From Psococerastis gibbosa (taxonomy: Eukaryota; Arthropoda; Insecta; Psocodea; Psocidae), in NCBI GenBank assembly GCA_963971405.1, contig OZ020490.1, forward strand, positions 17,633,464-17,697,463: 64,000 bases of DNA, read 5' to 3'. This document shows, in pieces, positions 48,401-57,765 of this stretch (positions within the stretch are counted from its first letter, which is position 1; every line of letters begins with the position of its first letter). Both the position numbers and the translations under genes were made by a program. A model generated the notes under the pieces. That model was not told where the DNA came from and ran no database searches. It saw nothing but the letters and a program-made list of their open reading frames with translations.

Positions 48401-49605
48401 TCGCACCAGGTCGAGCAAGTTAGCAAGTAACATATACATATATACCCCCGGAGATTACAGGTTTAACTAGGCACCTCAATTAAGTATAATCATTTTAATG
48501 AATACTTAACTAGTTAATTTATCATCTATCATTGATTCTGTTGCAGTATGAGGTCCGTTTCCAGTAGATTGCAGAAGGCAGTAATTTGCCTGGAGTATTT
48601 CTGTGCCCACCAATGGCGCTTCCACGACAACAATGTACGACAGTTAACTTTGGCGCTAACTGAAGAAGACCAGAAGTGTTTCAATTTTGACGTAAAGCAA
48701 ATTAATTGGAGATCATTCTTAGAACAGTATGTTATTGGAATCCGGACATTTGTATTTAAAGAAGGGCCCACTTCTCATGATGATGCACATAAACATGCGC
48801 GGAAGTAAGTATTTCTATATTCGGAAAGGTATCATTATGAATGGAAAATGGATGGGTTTGATAGTAGAGATGCATAGTTGGGTAATTGCAGGACCGGAGC
48901 GTGAGGTGAGGGGTGTGGGTGTTCAAAAAACAAGGGCGCCGGTGCCGATTATGGAAATGATGGAAGAAAGAAACTACGTAGAATTATAATAAAGCTAAAT
49001 GAAAAGACAAACAAATAATGTATACAGTAGTGAGTAGACTATAAAAATTTGATAAACGATGCAAAAATAAAAATGTTTTAAATTTCAATGCGAATTTTCT
49101 GATACCACAACATACTGACGGGCTGCCATTCCTGGGGGCGCCAAGACCAAATGAAGGACAAAAATCATGACCCCGGACTAAGTAGTAATAAGAGTGGATC
49201 TGAGCCAACCACTTTCTTTGTTAGCTTTTGACGGAAAAACCTTTTGTTTGCAAAAATTCTAGTTTCTTGACAAGGTTTTAAAATAAATAACCATTTTCAA
49301 GAAAATTTTGAAAATGTAGTCAATTCTCAATACAATAGGTGTGTATTTTTGCCTTTCGGATCGCTGACTGGGAATTTCTCACAGGTGAACTGCCCCCAAC
49401 TACCGCCACCATTGCCATGGGGGCAAAATTGAAAAAAAAAATGCGTAATTGTTTCAGACTACTCTGGTTATCTTGGCTGTCTCAACTCACAACTATCCTA
49501 CTGCTTTGGAGGTACGTGTTTTCCCGGTCAGCCAAAGGATCCCGGCTGGGTTACATTCTCCTCGACTGCCTGCTGAGGGTGTACAGGATGCTGCCATGGG
49601 TCTAG
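29793..49605 (+). CDS. FAR: Fatty acyl-CoA reductase, complete, seven coding exons
   Basis: Reduces fatty acyl-CoA to fatty alcohol with NADPH, for waxes, ether lipids or pheromone-type alcohols; known members sit on ER or peroxisome membranes. Coding exons 29793-29987, 37822-38070, 39920-40175, 41114-41306, 42293-42544, 48547-48804 and 49458-49605 sum to 1551 nt: 516 residues plus TAG. All phases fit and all introns are GT-AG. Rossmann motif TGGTGFMGK at residues 18-26 (G19xxG22xxG25), HVSTAY around Ser154, and catalytic YTFTK at 206-210. RPSIV and [15 protein letters not shown] are family hallmarks. The sterile (C-terminal) domain fills exons 5-7. The last exon gives a hydrophobic segment ([17 protein letters not shown]) and the insect-like end YRMLPWV, consistent with one membrane anchor. 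Length is normal for the family and no defect is seen. Which insect FAR paralogue it is cannot be told. Confidence 0.95.
30053..30902. mobile_element. Long CAAGGCCGTAGCC-type element carrying a LINE fragment, in FAR intron 1
   Basis: Left AGGCCGTAGCCCGAGGGGG and right CTGGCTACGGCCTG are inverted, and the flanks share gtgtacc. The interior holds TTGAGTCAAAGGGAAGTAACTC-type and GTTCCCTTTGACTC inverted segments, suggesting a nested element, and the LINE fragment at 30605-30880. At about 850 bp it is far longer than its relatives. Confidence 0.6.
30605..30880 (-). mobile_element. Non-LTR retrotransposon ORF2 C-terminal fragment
   Basis: Minus strand encodes [20 protein letters not shown] followed by [16 protein letters not shown], the Cys/His segment near the end of RNase-H-bearing LINE ORF2 proteins. 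It is open for about 90 codons but has no RT. Confidence 0.8.
31081..31262 (+). repeat. tRNA-derived SINE in FAR intron 1
   Basis: Head is degraded (GGTTTGAGTCCTACACTTCC at the B-box region); body CCATGCTTCGGAGGGCATGT, GCGGTACCGGGCCTTCCTAG, GGGCTTTATAGCCCTAACTC and tail GTAATAGGACAAAAAGTCCT are well kept. Confidence 0.85.
31300..31510 (+). repeat. Dispersed repeat, inverted relative of 15320-15600
   Basis: AAGTCATGCTTTCGCCTGTT, TGCGTCAATGGTAAGCTTG and TGGCATTGGACAAGGGACCT match the complement of 15320-15600. Confidence 0.55.
32322..32480. mobile_element. hAT-like MITE, GGGCACGGCC family, in FAR intron 1
   Basis: 159 bp, ends CAAGACCTATTTCGG / CCTGGGCACGGTCATG, perfect 8-bp duplication atcacatc (32314-32321 and 32481-32488). 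G-run near each end. Confidence 0.85.
32521..32756. mobile_element. MITE with about 28-bp inverted ends and TTAT duplication
   Basis: Ends CGTCACCCTAAAGTCAGAAG and CTTCTGTCTTTAGGGTGACG pair; TTAT flanks both sides (32517-32520 and 32757-32760). No coding capacity; superfamily uncertain because the duplication could be read as 3 or 4 bp. Confidence 0.75.
33236..33267. repeat. (TA)n microsatellite
   Basis: About 15 TA units in FAR intron 1. Confidence 0.95.
34787..34892. repeat. Perfect-ended hairpin repeat
   Basis: ACTCATTGTTAAAAATGAAC at the left and GTTAATTTTTAACAATGAGT at the right pair, as do AAGTTTTACGTAATA and TATTACGTAAAACT; the centre is TACACAACCGGTTGTGTA. A short MITE is likely. 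In FAR intron 1. Confidence 0.75.
35347..36200 (+). mobile_element. Roughly 0.85-kb non-coding element with GCTTTCCAATTTAT ends
   Basis: Starts GCTTTCCAATTTATACGTAG and near its end has ATAAATTGGAAAGCATGTTC, an inverted repeat of the start; ends ACTCGGACCGGTTCTTTT. Interior landmarks are GGGGTCCCAGGAACCC, TGTCTGACGG, AAATTTGGCATGTAGGTTCA and AACGGCTCCAACGATTTCTT. A second copy is nested at 57825-58570; a third is split between about 42775-42960 and 47985-48110. Confidence 0.75.
36338..36411. repeat. (TTA)n microsatellite
   Basis: About 25 units of TTA, followed by (TA)-rich sequence. Poly-Leu and poly-Asn open frames here are artefacts. Confidence 0.95.
36590..36810 (+). repeat. tRNA-derived SINE variant
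   Basis: AGAATGGCGTAGAGGTAACG head with B-box-like GGTTCGAGTCC, then CCATGCTTCGGAGGGCATGT AAAGC, CGGTCCCGG; the 3' part (GACTGTCGATAGGTTAAACA) differs from the other copies, so it may be a sister subfamily. Confidence 0.75.
37822..38070 (+). CDS. FAR: FAR coding exon 2
   Basis: Acceptor cttcttttttccag; donor GAG|gtatgc; 83 codons, phase 0 to 0. Begins [10 protein letters not shown] and contains [14 protein letters not shown] and [15 protein letters not shown], conserved in FARs. Confidence 0.95.
38341..38442 (+). repeat. Dispersed repeat (CCTCTTCTATCGAAGATTGG family)
   Basis: TCTTCTATCGAAGATTGGCG and GGGAATTGTAATGCAGTGG, partial copy in FAR intron 2. Confidence 0.6.
39370..39780 (+). mobile_element. 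LINE reverse-transcriptase fragment in FAR intron 2
   Basis: Encodes [20 protein letters not shown], then [20 protein letters not shown], the RT palm beginning (usually FLDIEGAFD), and EAIRTALEE; later CCCCAGGGGGCTGCGTTCCT fits the RPQGG-type motif in another frame. Frameshifts and a missing catalytic part make it inactive. Confidence 0.8.
39920..40175 (+). CDS. FAR: FAR coding exon 3
   Basis: Acceptor ttctttttcgcag; donor ATTG|gtgagt; 85 codons plus 1. Holds [36 protein letters not shown] with catalytic Tyr206 and Lys210, and IAIVRPSI. Confidence 0.95.
40441..40465. repeat. (GAAT)n microsatellite
   Basis: Short run of GAAT units at the start of a patch of unassigned sequence in FAR intron 3. 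Confidence 0.85.
40620..40850 (+). repeat. Dispersed repeat (CCTCTTCTATCGAA family) with (TTC)n
   Basis: (TTC)n then GAATGCCTCTTCTATCGAAA, GTAATGCAGTGGTTTCCCAT and CTCTTCACTGAGATCCCCCA; FAR intron 3. The (TTC)n/(GAA)n end hints it may be the reversed 3' end of a LINE family. Confidence 0.6.
41114..41306 (+). CDS. FAR: FAR coding exon 4
   Basis: Acceptor tgtgtatttcag; donor AG|gtatgc. Phase 1 in, phase 2 out. [20 protein letters not shown], then [14 protein letters not shown], all hallmark FAR segments. Confidence 0.95.
42293..42544 (+). CDS. FAR: FAR coding exon 5
   Basis: Acceptor ttacttttgcag; donor TT|gtaagt. Phase 2 in, phase 2 out. [19 protein letters not shown] opens the sterile-domain part; [20 protein letters not shown] follows. 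Confidence 0.95.
42775..42960 (+). mobile_element. Left-middle part of a GCTTTCCAATTTAT-type element
   Basis: TTTTGGGCTAAGTCAATTTT, AAAAAATTATTTCTAAAAAA and ACGGCTCCAACGATGTCTTT match 35570-35690. The right part appears about 5 kb away at 47985-48110 in the same orientation. Confidence 0.65.
43053..43592 (-). mobile_element. Defective mariner-family transposase in FAR intron 5
   Basis: Open for 179 codons on the minus strand. The N-terminal helix-turn-helix part is present ([20 protein letters not shown], then [19 protein letters not shown] and [12 protein letters not shown]), followed by [12 protein letters not shown] and LSQEQIER. It then jumps straight to [20 protein letters not shown]. 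The piece with the first two catalytic Asp residues is deleted, so it cannot transpose. The C-terminal region [12 protein letters not shown] is kept. The intact frame despite the deletion suggests a deletion derivative that may itself have spread. Confidence 0.85.
44213..44385. mobile_element. hAT-like MITE, GGGCACGGCC family
   Basis: Ends CATGGCCGACCCCAG / CTGGGCACGGCCTTG; GGGGTCCGGACCCC with a C-run near the left end; flanks tatctgta / catccgta match at 6 of 8. Inverted relative to 32322-32480. Confidence 0.8.
45780..46420 (+). mobile_element. Internally deleted LINE ORF2 fragment
   Basis: RT motif [19 protein letters not shown], then a jump by internal deletion and frame change to [48 protein letters not shown], an in-frame TAA at 46215-46217, and on to [15 protein letters not shown]. 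The catalytic ADD box is lost. Lies in FAR intron 5. Confidence 0.85.
47088..47265. mobile_element. Palindromic MITE
   Basis: Arms ACCGTAGG...CAGTTGTTAGCTTTTTATAA and TTATAAAAAGCTAACAACT...CCTACGGT pair over about 75 bp; the centre TAACGTTAGACCCGC / GAGGCTCTAACGTTA closes the hairpin. Confidence 0.75.
47985..48110 (+). mobile_element. Right part of a GCTTTCCAATTTAT-type element
   Basis: GGAACCTTTCTATCGATGAT, TTCAGGCATGTTCTAGGCGT match 35820-35890. Probably the other half of 42775-42960. Confidence 0.65.
48221..48350 (+). repeat. Degraded tRNA-like SINE body
   Basis: GTAGTATTATATGGTATATATAAC-type body and GGTTGAAGAGGTAACCTCC closely match 62658-62730; the tRNA-like head (GGGCGGGGTTGGAACCCA) is badly decayed. 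Confidence 0.65.
48547..48804 (+). CDS. FAR: FAR coding exon 6
   Basis: Acceptor attctgttgcag; donor GGAA|gtaagt. Phase 2 in and out. [20 protein letters not shown] and [18 protein letters not shown] are sterile-domain hallmarks. Confidence 0.95.
49458..49605 (+). CDS. FAR: FAR terminal coding exon
   Basis: Acceptor gtaattgtttcag, phase 2 in. [20 protein letters not shown] forms the membrane segment, then [19 protein letters not shown] and the C-terminal YRMLPWV before TAG at 49603-49605. The acceptor has a weak pyrimidine tract, but phase and homology fit exactly. Confidence 0.9.
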
Positions 49606-51389
49606 CGGTAGCAGAATCAGGCGCTTTTTGCCGCAGCCTCACGCTTTTCCACGTCGCCATCAGAAAGCGACAAAGACACTGCCGTATACTCACTCCTGTC
49701 GACACGGCACTTCCACTGAACGGTAACAGCCCTAACAGGGCCTTAACGAAGGACGATTGCTCGAATTTCAATGTTACGCGGGAATGGGCAGCAGCCTTTA
49801 GGGAATGTTGACTTATTTCAATTCTAAGTGTATGGTACTGCCAGATAAAATGTACCTTTAGCAAAAATTTAGCTCCTATTTCTATAAATTAGGCAAATCA
49901 GTCACATCGTAGCTATTGGGAATATAGCTTTTAGAACGGTGTTATGTGGCTGGTATCAAGTCAGCTGTTACCTAGCCTAGGGTGCTTTTGATATACCATT
50001 GTATCGTTCAACTATTATTACTTCGAGAGGTAGATTCGATTGCGAAATGTCTTCATCATAAAAATGCTAAATGTTATTTTGATTTGAGAACGAAGAACTT
50101 TGGCAAACTGTAGATCATGAATAATGAAACTGCTGCATTTTTAGTTATTATTTTGCTTTATTGCTGCAAATGCAACTAATGCTGATTTCTCGCTCGAAGG
50201 AAACCTACCTAAAGGGCGATTTGAAATATTTTTTGTAATGAAATTTATCACAGACATTGATGTTCATAAAAACTATCGGTAAGCTACACGTGTTCTTATT
50301 ACAAATCTTCCTTTAGCGCGTTCCTATTATTATTAGTTGTCGTAAACCGATTTACAGTGTGCCGAAACTTCGACTCCATACAGGTATTGCTTCCAAATAG
50401 TGTCTTCTGTTAAGCCTATTTATTGTAGGTCCCCATTTAGGCTATTTATAACATGAGTGCTATCCATTAATGAAGAACTTAAATTATTTTGGGCCTTATT
50501 TACTAAGGAAAATTTAGAAAAATGGTAGAAACATAACTTAAAAAAAGAATCATTTAAGACAGCAGAAAATAATTACCTAAATTTGGAACTGTTGCGGCAC
50601 GAAATATTCAACTTTTGAGGAAATACTGTAGTACCGGTAAATCAGGAATTAATGTTTATTAGTTTTTCCTAGATTACGATTTTTAATTAATTAGCTTTAC
50701 AATTTTATTTTTGAAAAAAATTCTGTATATTCAACATCTACTTGTAGAATAGGCCTAAATACTGTTGGTAGACTACAGTTTAAAATAACACAAGATAATT
50801 TATAAAGATCATGAAATGACCTATTTTAATTCCGGTTAAGTTCCTTATTCGATGTTGCTCAGACATGAACATGTGTAATTACTTAAATTTAGTACTAAAC
50901 CTAACTGATTTAAGTCTCAGCTACTTCCAACCTTTCTTTAATCTTTACGTTGATAACACGTGTACGTAACCTGCCGATGCTACTAAAATATTAAGGGAAT
51001 GAACCAGTTCTTTTGGACGAACTCTGTTGAGTTTGGAAGAATTATGAATAAGTTTCGGGCATATACGGCTTAACTATACATTTAAAGCGCTTAGAGGCTA
51101 AGGGGTTTTAGTGACAAAAAAAACCATTCGAGATAATTGAGGCTGAAGTTTGTAACTCCTGCGAATAAATTTATAGGCATACCCCGTTTACATTAATTCT
51201 AGCACTGCCAAAATGGCAGATCTCGATGTTCCAGTTGGTTTCTAGGATAAAGAGGAGCTAGAGTAACAGCATGGTACATCCCAAAACGTAAAAAATTTCA
51301 CTTCCACCCCTTGACTTCTAGACGCTTCAAATTTCAAATTATAATTTTTTGTTAACGCTCATTCGAAATTATCATTTTATGCCCTGTAT
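49606..51389. other. Intergenic after FAR, no gene seen
   Basis: Presumably includes the FAR 3' UTR, but no clear AATAAA was found near the stop. The 120-codon open frame at 49449-49811 overlaps the terminal exon in another frame and is not supported. Confidence 0.5.
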
Positions 51390-51637
51390 CAGGGGTCGGC
51401 AACCTTCTTAAGCAGCTACAAACAACAAAATTAATTGCAATCAATTTTGTAAGAAACGTCTTATAGGTTATTAGATATCAACAAAATACGAATGTACTAT
51501 AAAAAGTAGTTTAAAGTTAAAAGTTAGCCGTCTGGATGTGCTATGTCAATTGCCTTTTTGATTTTTGTGTATAGAACTGGTCAAATAGAGAAGAGCCACA
51601 CCCAATGATCCAAGGAGCCTCACATTGCCGACCCCTG
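51390..51637. mobile_element. hAT MITE with CAGGGGTCGGCAACC end
   Basis: 248 bp; CAGGGGTCGGCAACC at left and TTGCCGACCCCTG at right are classic hAT termini; 8-bp flanks ccctgtat / ccctatgt match at 6 of 8. Confidence 0.85.
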
Positions 51638-51645
51638 CCCTATGT

Positions 51646-54600
51646 CGATTTAATTGCGATAGTACTGTGGAAACAAATTTCATGAAGGTACTGCATTTCA
51701 ATACATTCTTAGCTAGATCCACATAGTAATGTAATATGCGATAACTTAGTGTCTTGAAAAGCCGTAGTTAGGCCGTGGGAAAATGAAAAAGTGGGAAACA
51801 GAAAAGTGAAAAAATTAATATCCGTTATTAGAAATGACTCTCTGAGTCCTTCTACCAGTAGCCAATATATAGTGACAACTCGGAATCCAAGTACCCCCCT
51901 ATATACATTTAATGAATTTCGATTGGCATCGTCGTTTTGTTTTAAACTGTGTTATCCACTTTGATAGTTCTTTCGCCATTAGGTTCCTCAACAGAAACGT
52001 TTTACATCTTACCAATTAGCTTCATAGTAGGTTCGATATTTACTATAGCGTATCTGGGTAAGCAGGTACTTAAAATAGCATTCTTGATTGAAATTTTCAA
52101 TCATTAATTTGAGGACATGTAAAAAAACTTTTCCACGATGAATTTTGTAGAATAGTATTTTAAGATAATGTGGATGTATTCCCCTGTAATCCAAACATTT
52201 TGGAACTCCAAGCAGATACGATAGAGTAAAATGTTATTTAGCATGGGAAAGTCGGGTGACGGCGAATTTTGACATGGCCGACCACAGATTTATGTTGATT
52301 TTTTAGTACATGATACACTCTCAAATCGGAAATCGACCATTACATGTAAACGTATCCCAGTCCCATTCTAGCATTCTAGAATTCGTTTTGTAACGTGCAT
52401 ATATTGCTTGCTTTCAATAATGTGTTATTGCGTTATTCAGCTTACTGCCATTTGGAAGTGCACTAGAGTTCGAATCGAGGCTACTTGAATTATTTGATGA
52501 TAAATACCATATCGATCCTCACATTGCCGTAAATTGTTGTCCTTGTCAATTAGGGTTCCTTCTTAATCTCCTTCCTTGTGCCAACTGGAGAAGCTACTTG
52601 CCACCGCTTTGCTTACATCATGGTTTATAGCTTAATTGCAAAAAAAAATTATCGACAACCACAACGTTATCGTTATTGCGTTGTTTCTGCCATTCGGAAG
52701 TGGAAGCCTAAACTACGTCTTTAAAAAACAATGGCATAACGGGAATATCGATGTCCAAATTGGCATGTCTCAATTTACAACACCGAGTTCTTAAAAAAGA
52801 GCTACCCTTTTTTTAGCATTAGCTTATGACTATTCAAATGCAGATGAATAAAAATTCAGCATGCTTCCATTAAAGCCAGACTTATGTCGTAAACCTTTTA
52901 ATGCCTAGTATAAACTGATAAAATGCTCCTAATTTATTATTCAAGTAGGCCCAATAAAAAAACATTTATTTGTAATTAGGCTAGGAAGCTAGTTGGGGGT
53001 GAGGAGTGTATGCTGACAGCTCTTTGGATACGGTAGCCAAAATCAGGGTCATAGCCTGACTGTTTTTATTTGGGGGGGGGGGGAGGGCGGGCATCTGACG
53101 TCCCCGAAGGTCGTTGGCATTGAGCAAGGGACCTATAGGCCATAAAGTCATTTGAAAAAAAAATATATCTAGTGTACGCTGCAAATATTTCGGGACCTTG
53201 GACCCCCCCTCTGACTATGGCCTTGGCCATAATCATCCAAGGTCTTTTGCCAAGGATTTGGCAATTGTGTGGGAGGGTTGTTGAGCGGTTTCGTTATATT
53301 CTAGAATACCCGAACCTTAGCAAAGAAAAATAAGACTCAGTTTAACTACCTGAGGTAAGAAAAGTGTCACCTGAAAAAAAGGTAGAATACCCGCAAGGAC
53401 CTACCCTTTCATTAAGAAAAAAGTGTACTGCGAAAGAAAGCAGTAATAATATCACAATAGGCCGCAATGCTTAGGGAAATACTTACGCAAAATACCCCAA
53501 AAGATTAAAAAAGGAAAAAGAAGCCTTATTACGCAAAAGGTACCTTAATAGACTGCCTCGGTCTTTTCCACAATCTTCCTCTATTTTCGGTATAGTGTAC
53601 GTTCAATAGCTTATATTGTATGTAAATTGTAAATGTACAACTTGCTGGTGGTTCGTCTTTTGCATAGTATATTAAAATGAGTCAGTGGAACGCTATTTAC
53701 GCTGTAATGGACTACTTGACAATTTTTAAAACCTATTTTACTGCATTAGTAGATTTATTTTATGCCCCTTAAAATGATTTTTTCATAGAAAACGTTATTT
53801 AGAAGGGGAAATTTGTTTCCCCATCAATTTTAGTTTGATGGTTAAAAAGGGGGTCACATGACTGTGGAATGTGACGGCGAAAATCTTGAAAATCTGGATT
53901 GTGACGTTATTTTCATGTTAACCACGTCTGCCGGCGTTTGGCTCTTGTAATCCGCAGCTAAAAACAACAAAAACAACATTTTTTTAAAAATGATAATCGT
54001 ATACAAACAATTTAATGAATGAATCCGATGATTCTTCAGTCGCCTCTGTAGGTCAGTAACCGTGTTGAAGTTCACTTTTCACTAAAAAAAAGGTTTATCG
54101 CATTATTAAGACAATTTTATGAATGTGTCCGATTAACCTCTTCAATTGTCTCACTAAGTAACCTAATAGGTACTTGTGTCGAGTTACGACACGTGTTCGA
54201 TCGCATGGCGTGTAGCCTATGGACTCGCATGTAAGTACAACCACGCTTGCCATTGAAGTCGATTTATCTATGTATTTTTTAATATTTAATTTTTTTCATG
54301 CAAAAAACATATTGTAACATTACTGTTAACCTATAAGCTACCTTATATTTTATTTTTACATCTGTCAAGTAGCCTATTTAAACTTTATGTCTAGTCTCTT
54401 TCATGTTTTACGTTAATTTGACAGCCTTGTAAATTTTCTTAAGTTAAAGTAATTTATTATTTTCTGGTATAATAAACATAGGCTATGTCTATTTGATTTG
54501 GTTGATGCATTGGTAGCCGTTAGTAGTCTACTGTAGGTACTATTCAAGTATTGAATGTTTGAAAGTTTTTAAGCTTTTTGTGATAAAGTCACGATTATGA

Positions 54601-54826
54601 TTACTACATAGGTTTTTTCCTTATAATTTTGTCTCGCATAACTGCAACTTAGGGTGGGAGTTTCATAAAATCTGCCTACAGTACAACCGTAGCCTCAGGA
54701 TATCATATAAATAAATAAACTATAACTGAAAGTTGGTGTAAAGTTATGTTACTTTAAAGGTTACATACAAGATAAGTATACAAATTCCAATAGGTTTCTG
54801 GCATTTGCTTTTTCCATATTTCTGTG
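51646..54826. other. Intergenic, no gene seen
   Basis: AT-rich, with a G-run at 53070. A sequence GGACCCCCCCTCTGACTATGG at 53200 resembles a MITE end without a partner. TTCAGTCGCCTCTGTAGGT-type sequence (54030) also occurs at 17540, 30930 and 33320, so a dispersed repeat is present. Confidence 0.45.
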
Positions 54827-55003
54827 TTAGGGGTGTCAATTGGGTTCCCAGGGGGAGTCAATACCCCCCCCCCCCTGCGATTGAAAAAATAAATACGACA
54901 TTGACCCTGATTAACTTAGAAATCGTTGTTTAAACATTGAATAAAAATGTACTTAATTGTCATTTTGCCCCCCCCCCTTTAAGATATTGAAATGACTCCC
55001 CTG
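54827..55003. mobile_element. hAT-like MITE with (C/T)AGGGG ends
   Basis: Left TAGGGGTGTCAATTGGG, right AAATGACTCCCCTG, C-runs inside; flanks ttctgtgt / atttgtgt match at 6 of 8. Related copy 14872-15014. Confidence 0.65.
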
Positions 55004-55276
55004 ATTTGTGTTTCAAAAATTAACATTATTCACTTAGTTGCGTTAAATGGATTAATTGGTATTTTTTAATACAAACATAATATGAGCAACTGCAGAATCA
55101 AATACCTGGTAAAATTTTATGAAACCTGTCCCAAACATCATCTGGAATTATGTAACAGATTATTTTCAGAATATTATAATAAAAATATGATTGCCAACTA
55201 CTCTAGTCATAATTTAACTAAGACATATTGATAAATAGGGATTGAAATATAATCAGCTGGGTGTTGATTGCCTCTA

Positions 55277-55383
55277 AGGGCGGTTTCCATCATCACTTGA
55301 AAAGTCTTGGTAAGGATACTGTACGGCACCGCCATGCATTATTAGCAGCAGGTGCCGTTCAGTATTTCTTACCGATACTCTCT
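55277..55383. repeat. Short inverted repeat
   Basis: TCTTGGTAAGGATACTGTAC GGCACC and GGTGCCGTTCAGTATTTCTTACCGA-type arms pair over about 28 bp around CATGCATTATTAGC. Probably a small MITE; related sequence near 5140-5225. Confidence 0.5.
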
Positions 55384-55803
55384 ATCGCAGTAATCATAAA
55401 CGTGAACTACTGTAAGTACCGTAGCCCAAATTTTTTGAAAACTTAATAGCTCAAGTTTTGTCATTATAACTAAGTTATTGTAACTCAGGCAAATATTGCC
55501 ATCCGGTTAAAGTAGTTTCTTCATTAGCAAGTAAGCACGTCATCAGAGGAACCGAATGCCGGGAATTCTATCTGCGGGCTTACTATGCCGTTTGTATTGA
55601 TCTTAACCAAGGGATTAAGAATTTAAACAAGATAATTGCGTTACCTATTTTCAAATGATTCTATCTCCATTTTTTTTCGAACATGAGTTGTTGATTGGGT
55701 TGAATACCTTGTTTAAAGGTTTAAAGTCCTATCGATGGACATCTCACTTTGGCGCTAAAAAATTTCGCCCATGTTAAATGCTCCTCTAAAGTTAGACTTA
55801 TTT

Positions 55804-56204
55804 TTAGGCGCCGTTTCCACCGACCTGCTAGTGCTAAATACAAATACGGTGACGTGGTAACAGACATTCAAGACTTAGACGGGGTTTCCACCGACCTCGC
55901 ATTGCAGAATGCAAATGACATTGACGGAAATATTTGTTTTACTCTATGCCATAGTTAAAATTGATGAATAATCATAGAGTAAAATCACAAACAAACAAAC
56001 TAAAATTAAAAAATGGCTTCATGGGTTATGTTAAGTACATACATTTTAATAGATTTCTATAAAAAGAAAAATTCAAATTTCCGTCAATGTCATTTGCATT
56101 CTGCAATGCGAGGTCGGTGGAAGCCCGCCTAAGTTTTGAATGTCTGTTACCACGTCACCGTATTTGTATTTAGCACTAGCAGGTCGGTGGAAACCGCGCC
56201 TTAA
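55804..56204. mobile_element. Palindromic MITE, TTCCACCGACC family
   Basis: 401 bp; TTAGGCGCCGTTTCCACCGA at left and TCGGTGGAAACCGCGCCTTA at right. Arms of about 125 bp include ACGGTGACGTGGTAACAGAC and GTCTGTTACCACGTCACCGT. Close relative of 18731-19112. A second copy of the terminal module (GACGGGGTTTCCACCGACCT) sits inside each arm. Confidence 0.85.
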
Positions 56205-57600
56205 GAAAATCTATCTCCAGATCAAAATGTGCTAGATCCATCTCAGCCAATCAGCGTCCGTCATTGTGATTACTTGCCAACAATAACAAAAATGGCCCCC
56301 ACTTATTAATTGCGAGTTTGTTATGTGGGATAAGGAATAGAGAGAGAATTGGTTTTCTAGCTCCCTTGCTAACGGAGATAATTGAAAATAGGCAACTTAA
56401 TTTTACAATGGAAAGTGCTATTCAAAATTGTTTTGTTTACATTTTTAACCACAGGAATAAGTTAATACTAAACGGCATAGTATGCCCGCAGGTATAAAAA
56501 TGATTGAAACCAAAATTTTTGCACCATAAATAAATAGTATGTGTTGAAAATCCAAGCTATTTTGAGTTTGGCAATCAGACGGAAATTCGGACAGATCCTC
56601 TAAATAATGTGACACAATTACGATAAAACTCGTTAAATTTTAGTATGTCTAAGCGTTAACCTTATTTTTCCATTTTGTTTTTGTTGTTTTATTTCATAAT
56701 TTAATTTAAGTTTAAAAAAATTATAGATTGATTTATAACATTTATTATTGTTTTATTTTATTTTATTTTATTTTTACTTCCTAAATTCGCCAATATGGAA
56801 AATAAAGACAATTTTCTTTCCATCTTTCATCAAATACCAATGACAGCTCAAGGAATATCTCAGCTTATGAAAAACCTACTGTATATGAAACAGTATTTTG
56901 TATAATAATTGTGTTGGCGTTCCTGCTCTAAATACTGTATGTTATTATTTAGTTTTAGTATTTTAGGAGTCGGATTACAGTAAATAGCCTATAGGTACCT
57001 TTTCGTTCCGTACTTCCATTGTTTAAAAAAAATTATAAGCTAATTTTTTATTTGACCTGTTATTTGAATTAACTTGAATAAGCTGAGATATTTGAATACA
57101 CTGATATGATAGGTATCTTACAGCGTCGCTTCATTTATAAATAGACCCAAAGTTACTTACTTTTAACTGAGTTGACTCAAAATGTAGCCTACTTGAAACA
57201 CTTGGTTGCGTCAGAAACCTCGAAAAAAATTGATCAAAATTATTTCTGTTTGTAAACTTAGGTACTGCTTGGAGGACGTTGGAGAAATTAAATTTATAGT
57301 GAAACAAAGGCTAATTTTCATTCCTTAGTAATAAAAAATGCTGGCTTGTTAAAAACTTGTTTTGGCTAGCTTTCTCTTTGAGATACCACTGTATATTTTG
57401 TGCACTAGGGTTATTTACGAAGCCATTGTATCATGTGCAGTATAGGGTTCATTTAAGATACAATAATATCTATAAGATTATTATTGCGACTTATTTTTTC
57501 ATAACTATTCCAGTATCATCCTTTCTGCCTGTGATAGAAAGAGGAAATTATAAACCTAAACCGATTTATTTTTTTCTCTATGCACCTGGCGGGGGAACTT
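56205..57600. other. Intergenic, no gene seen
   Basis: AT-rich sequence without a recognisable exon or element. Confidence 0.5.
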
Positions 57601-57765
57601 GAGGCACCCTAAGGGCAGACTCCTTCACCTCAGGGAGGAGGGAAATTGACTGGGTGGGTCTCCTGATTGTAGTTGAATCCGAACCACTTGGGGAACATAG
57701 TAAAGACACACGATTAATTAGGAGGTGAGCAGGACTCTACACGCACTTGGACTGAGACTGAGTAG

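Noticed and set aside
49449-49811. 120-codon open frame overlapping the end of FAR
   Set aside because: In a different frame from the terminal FAR exon, whose phase, acceptor and C-terminal motif are clear; no family resemblance.
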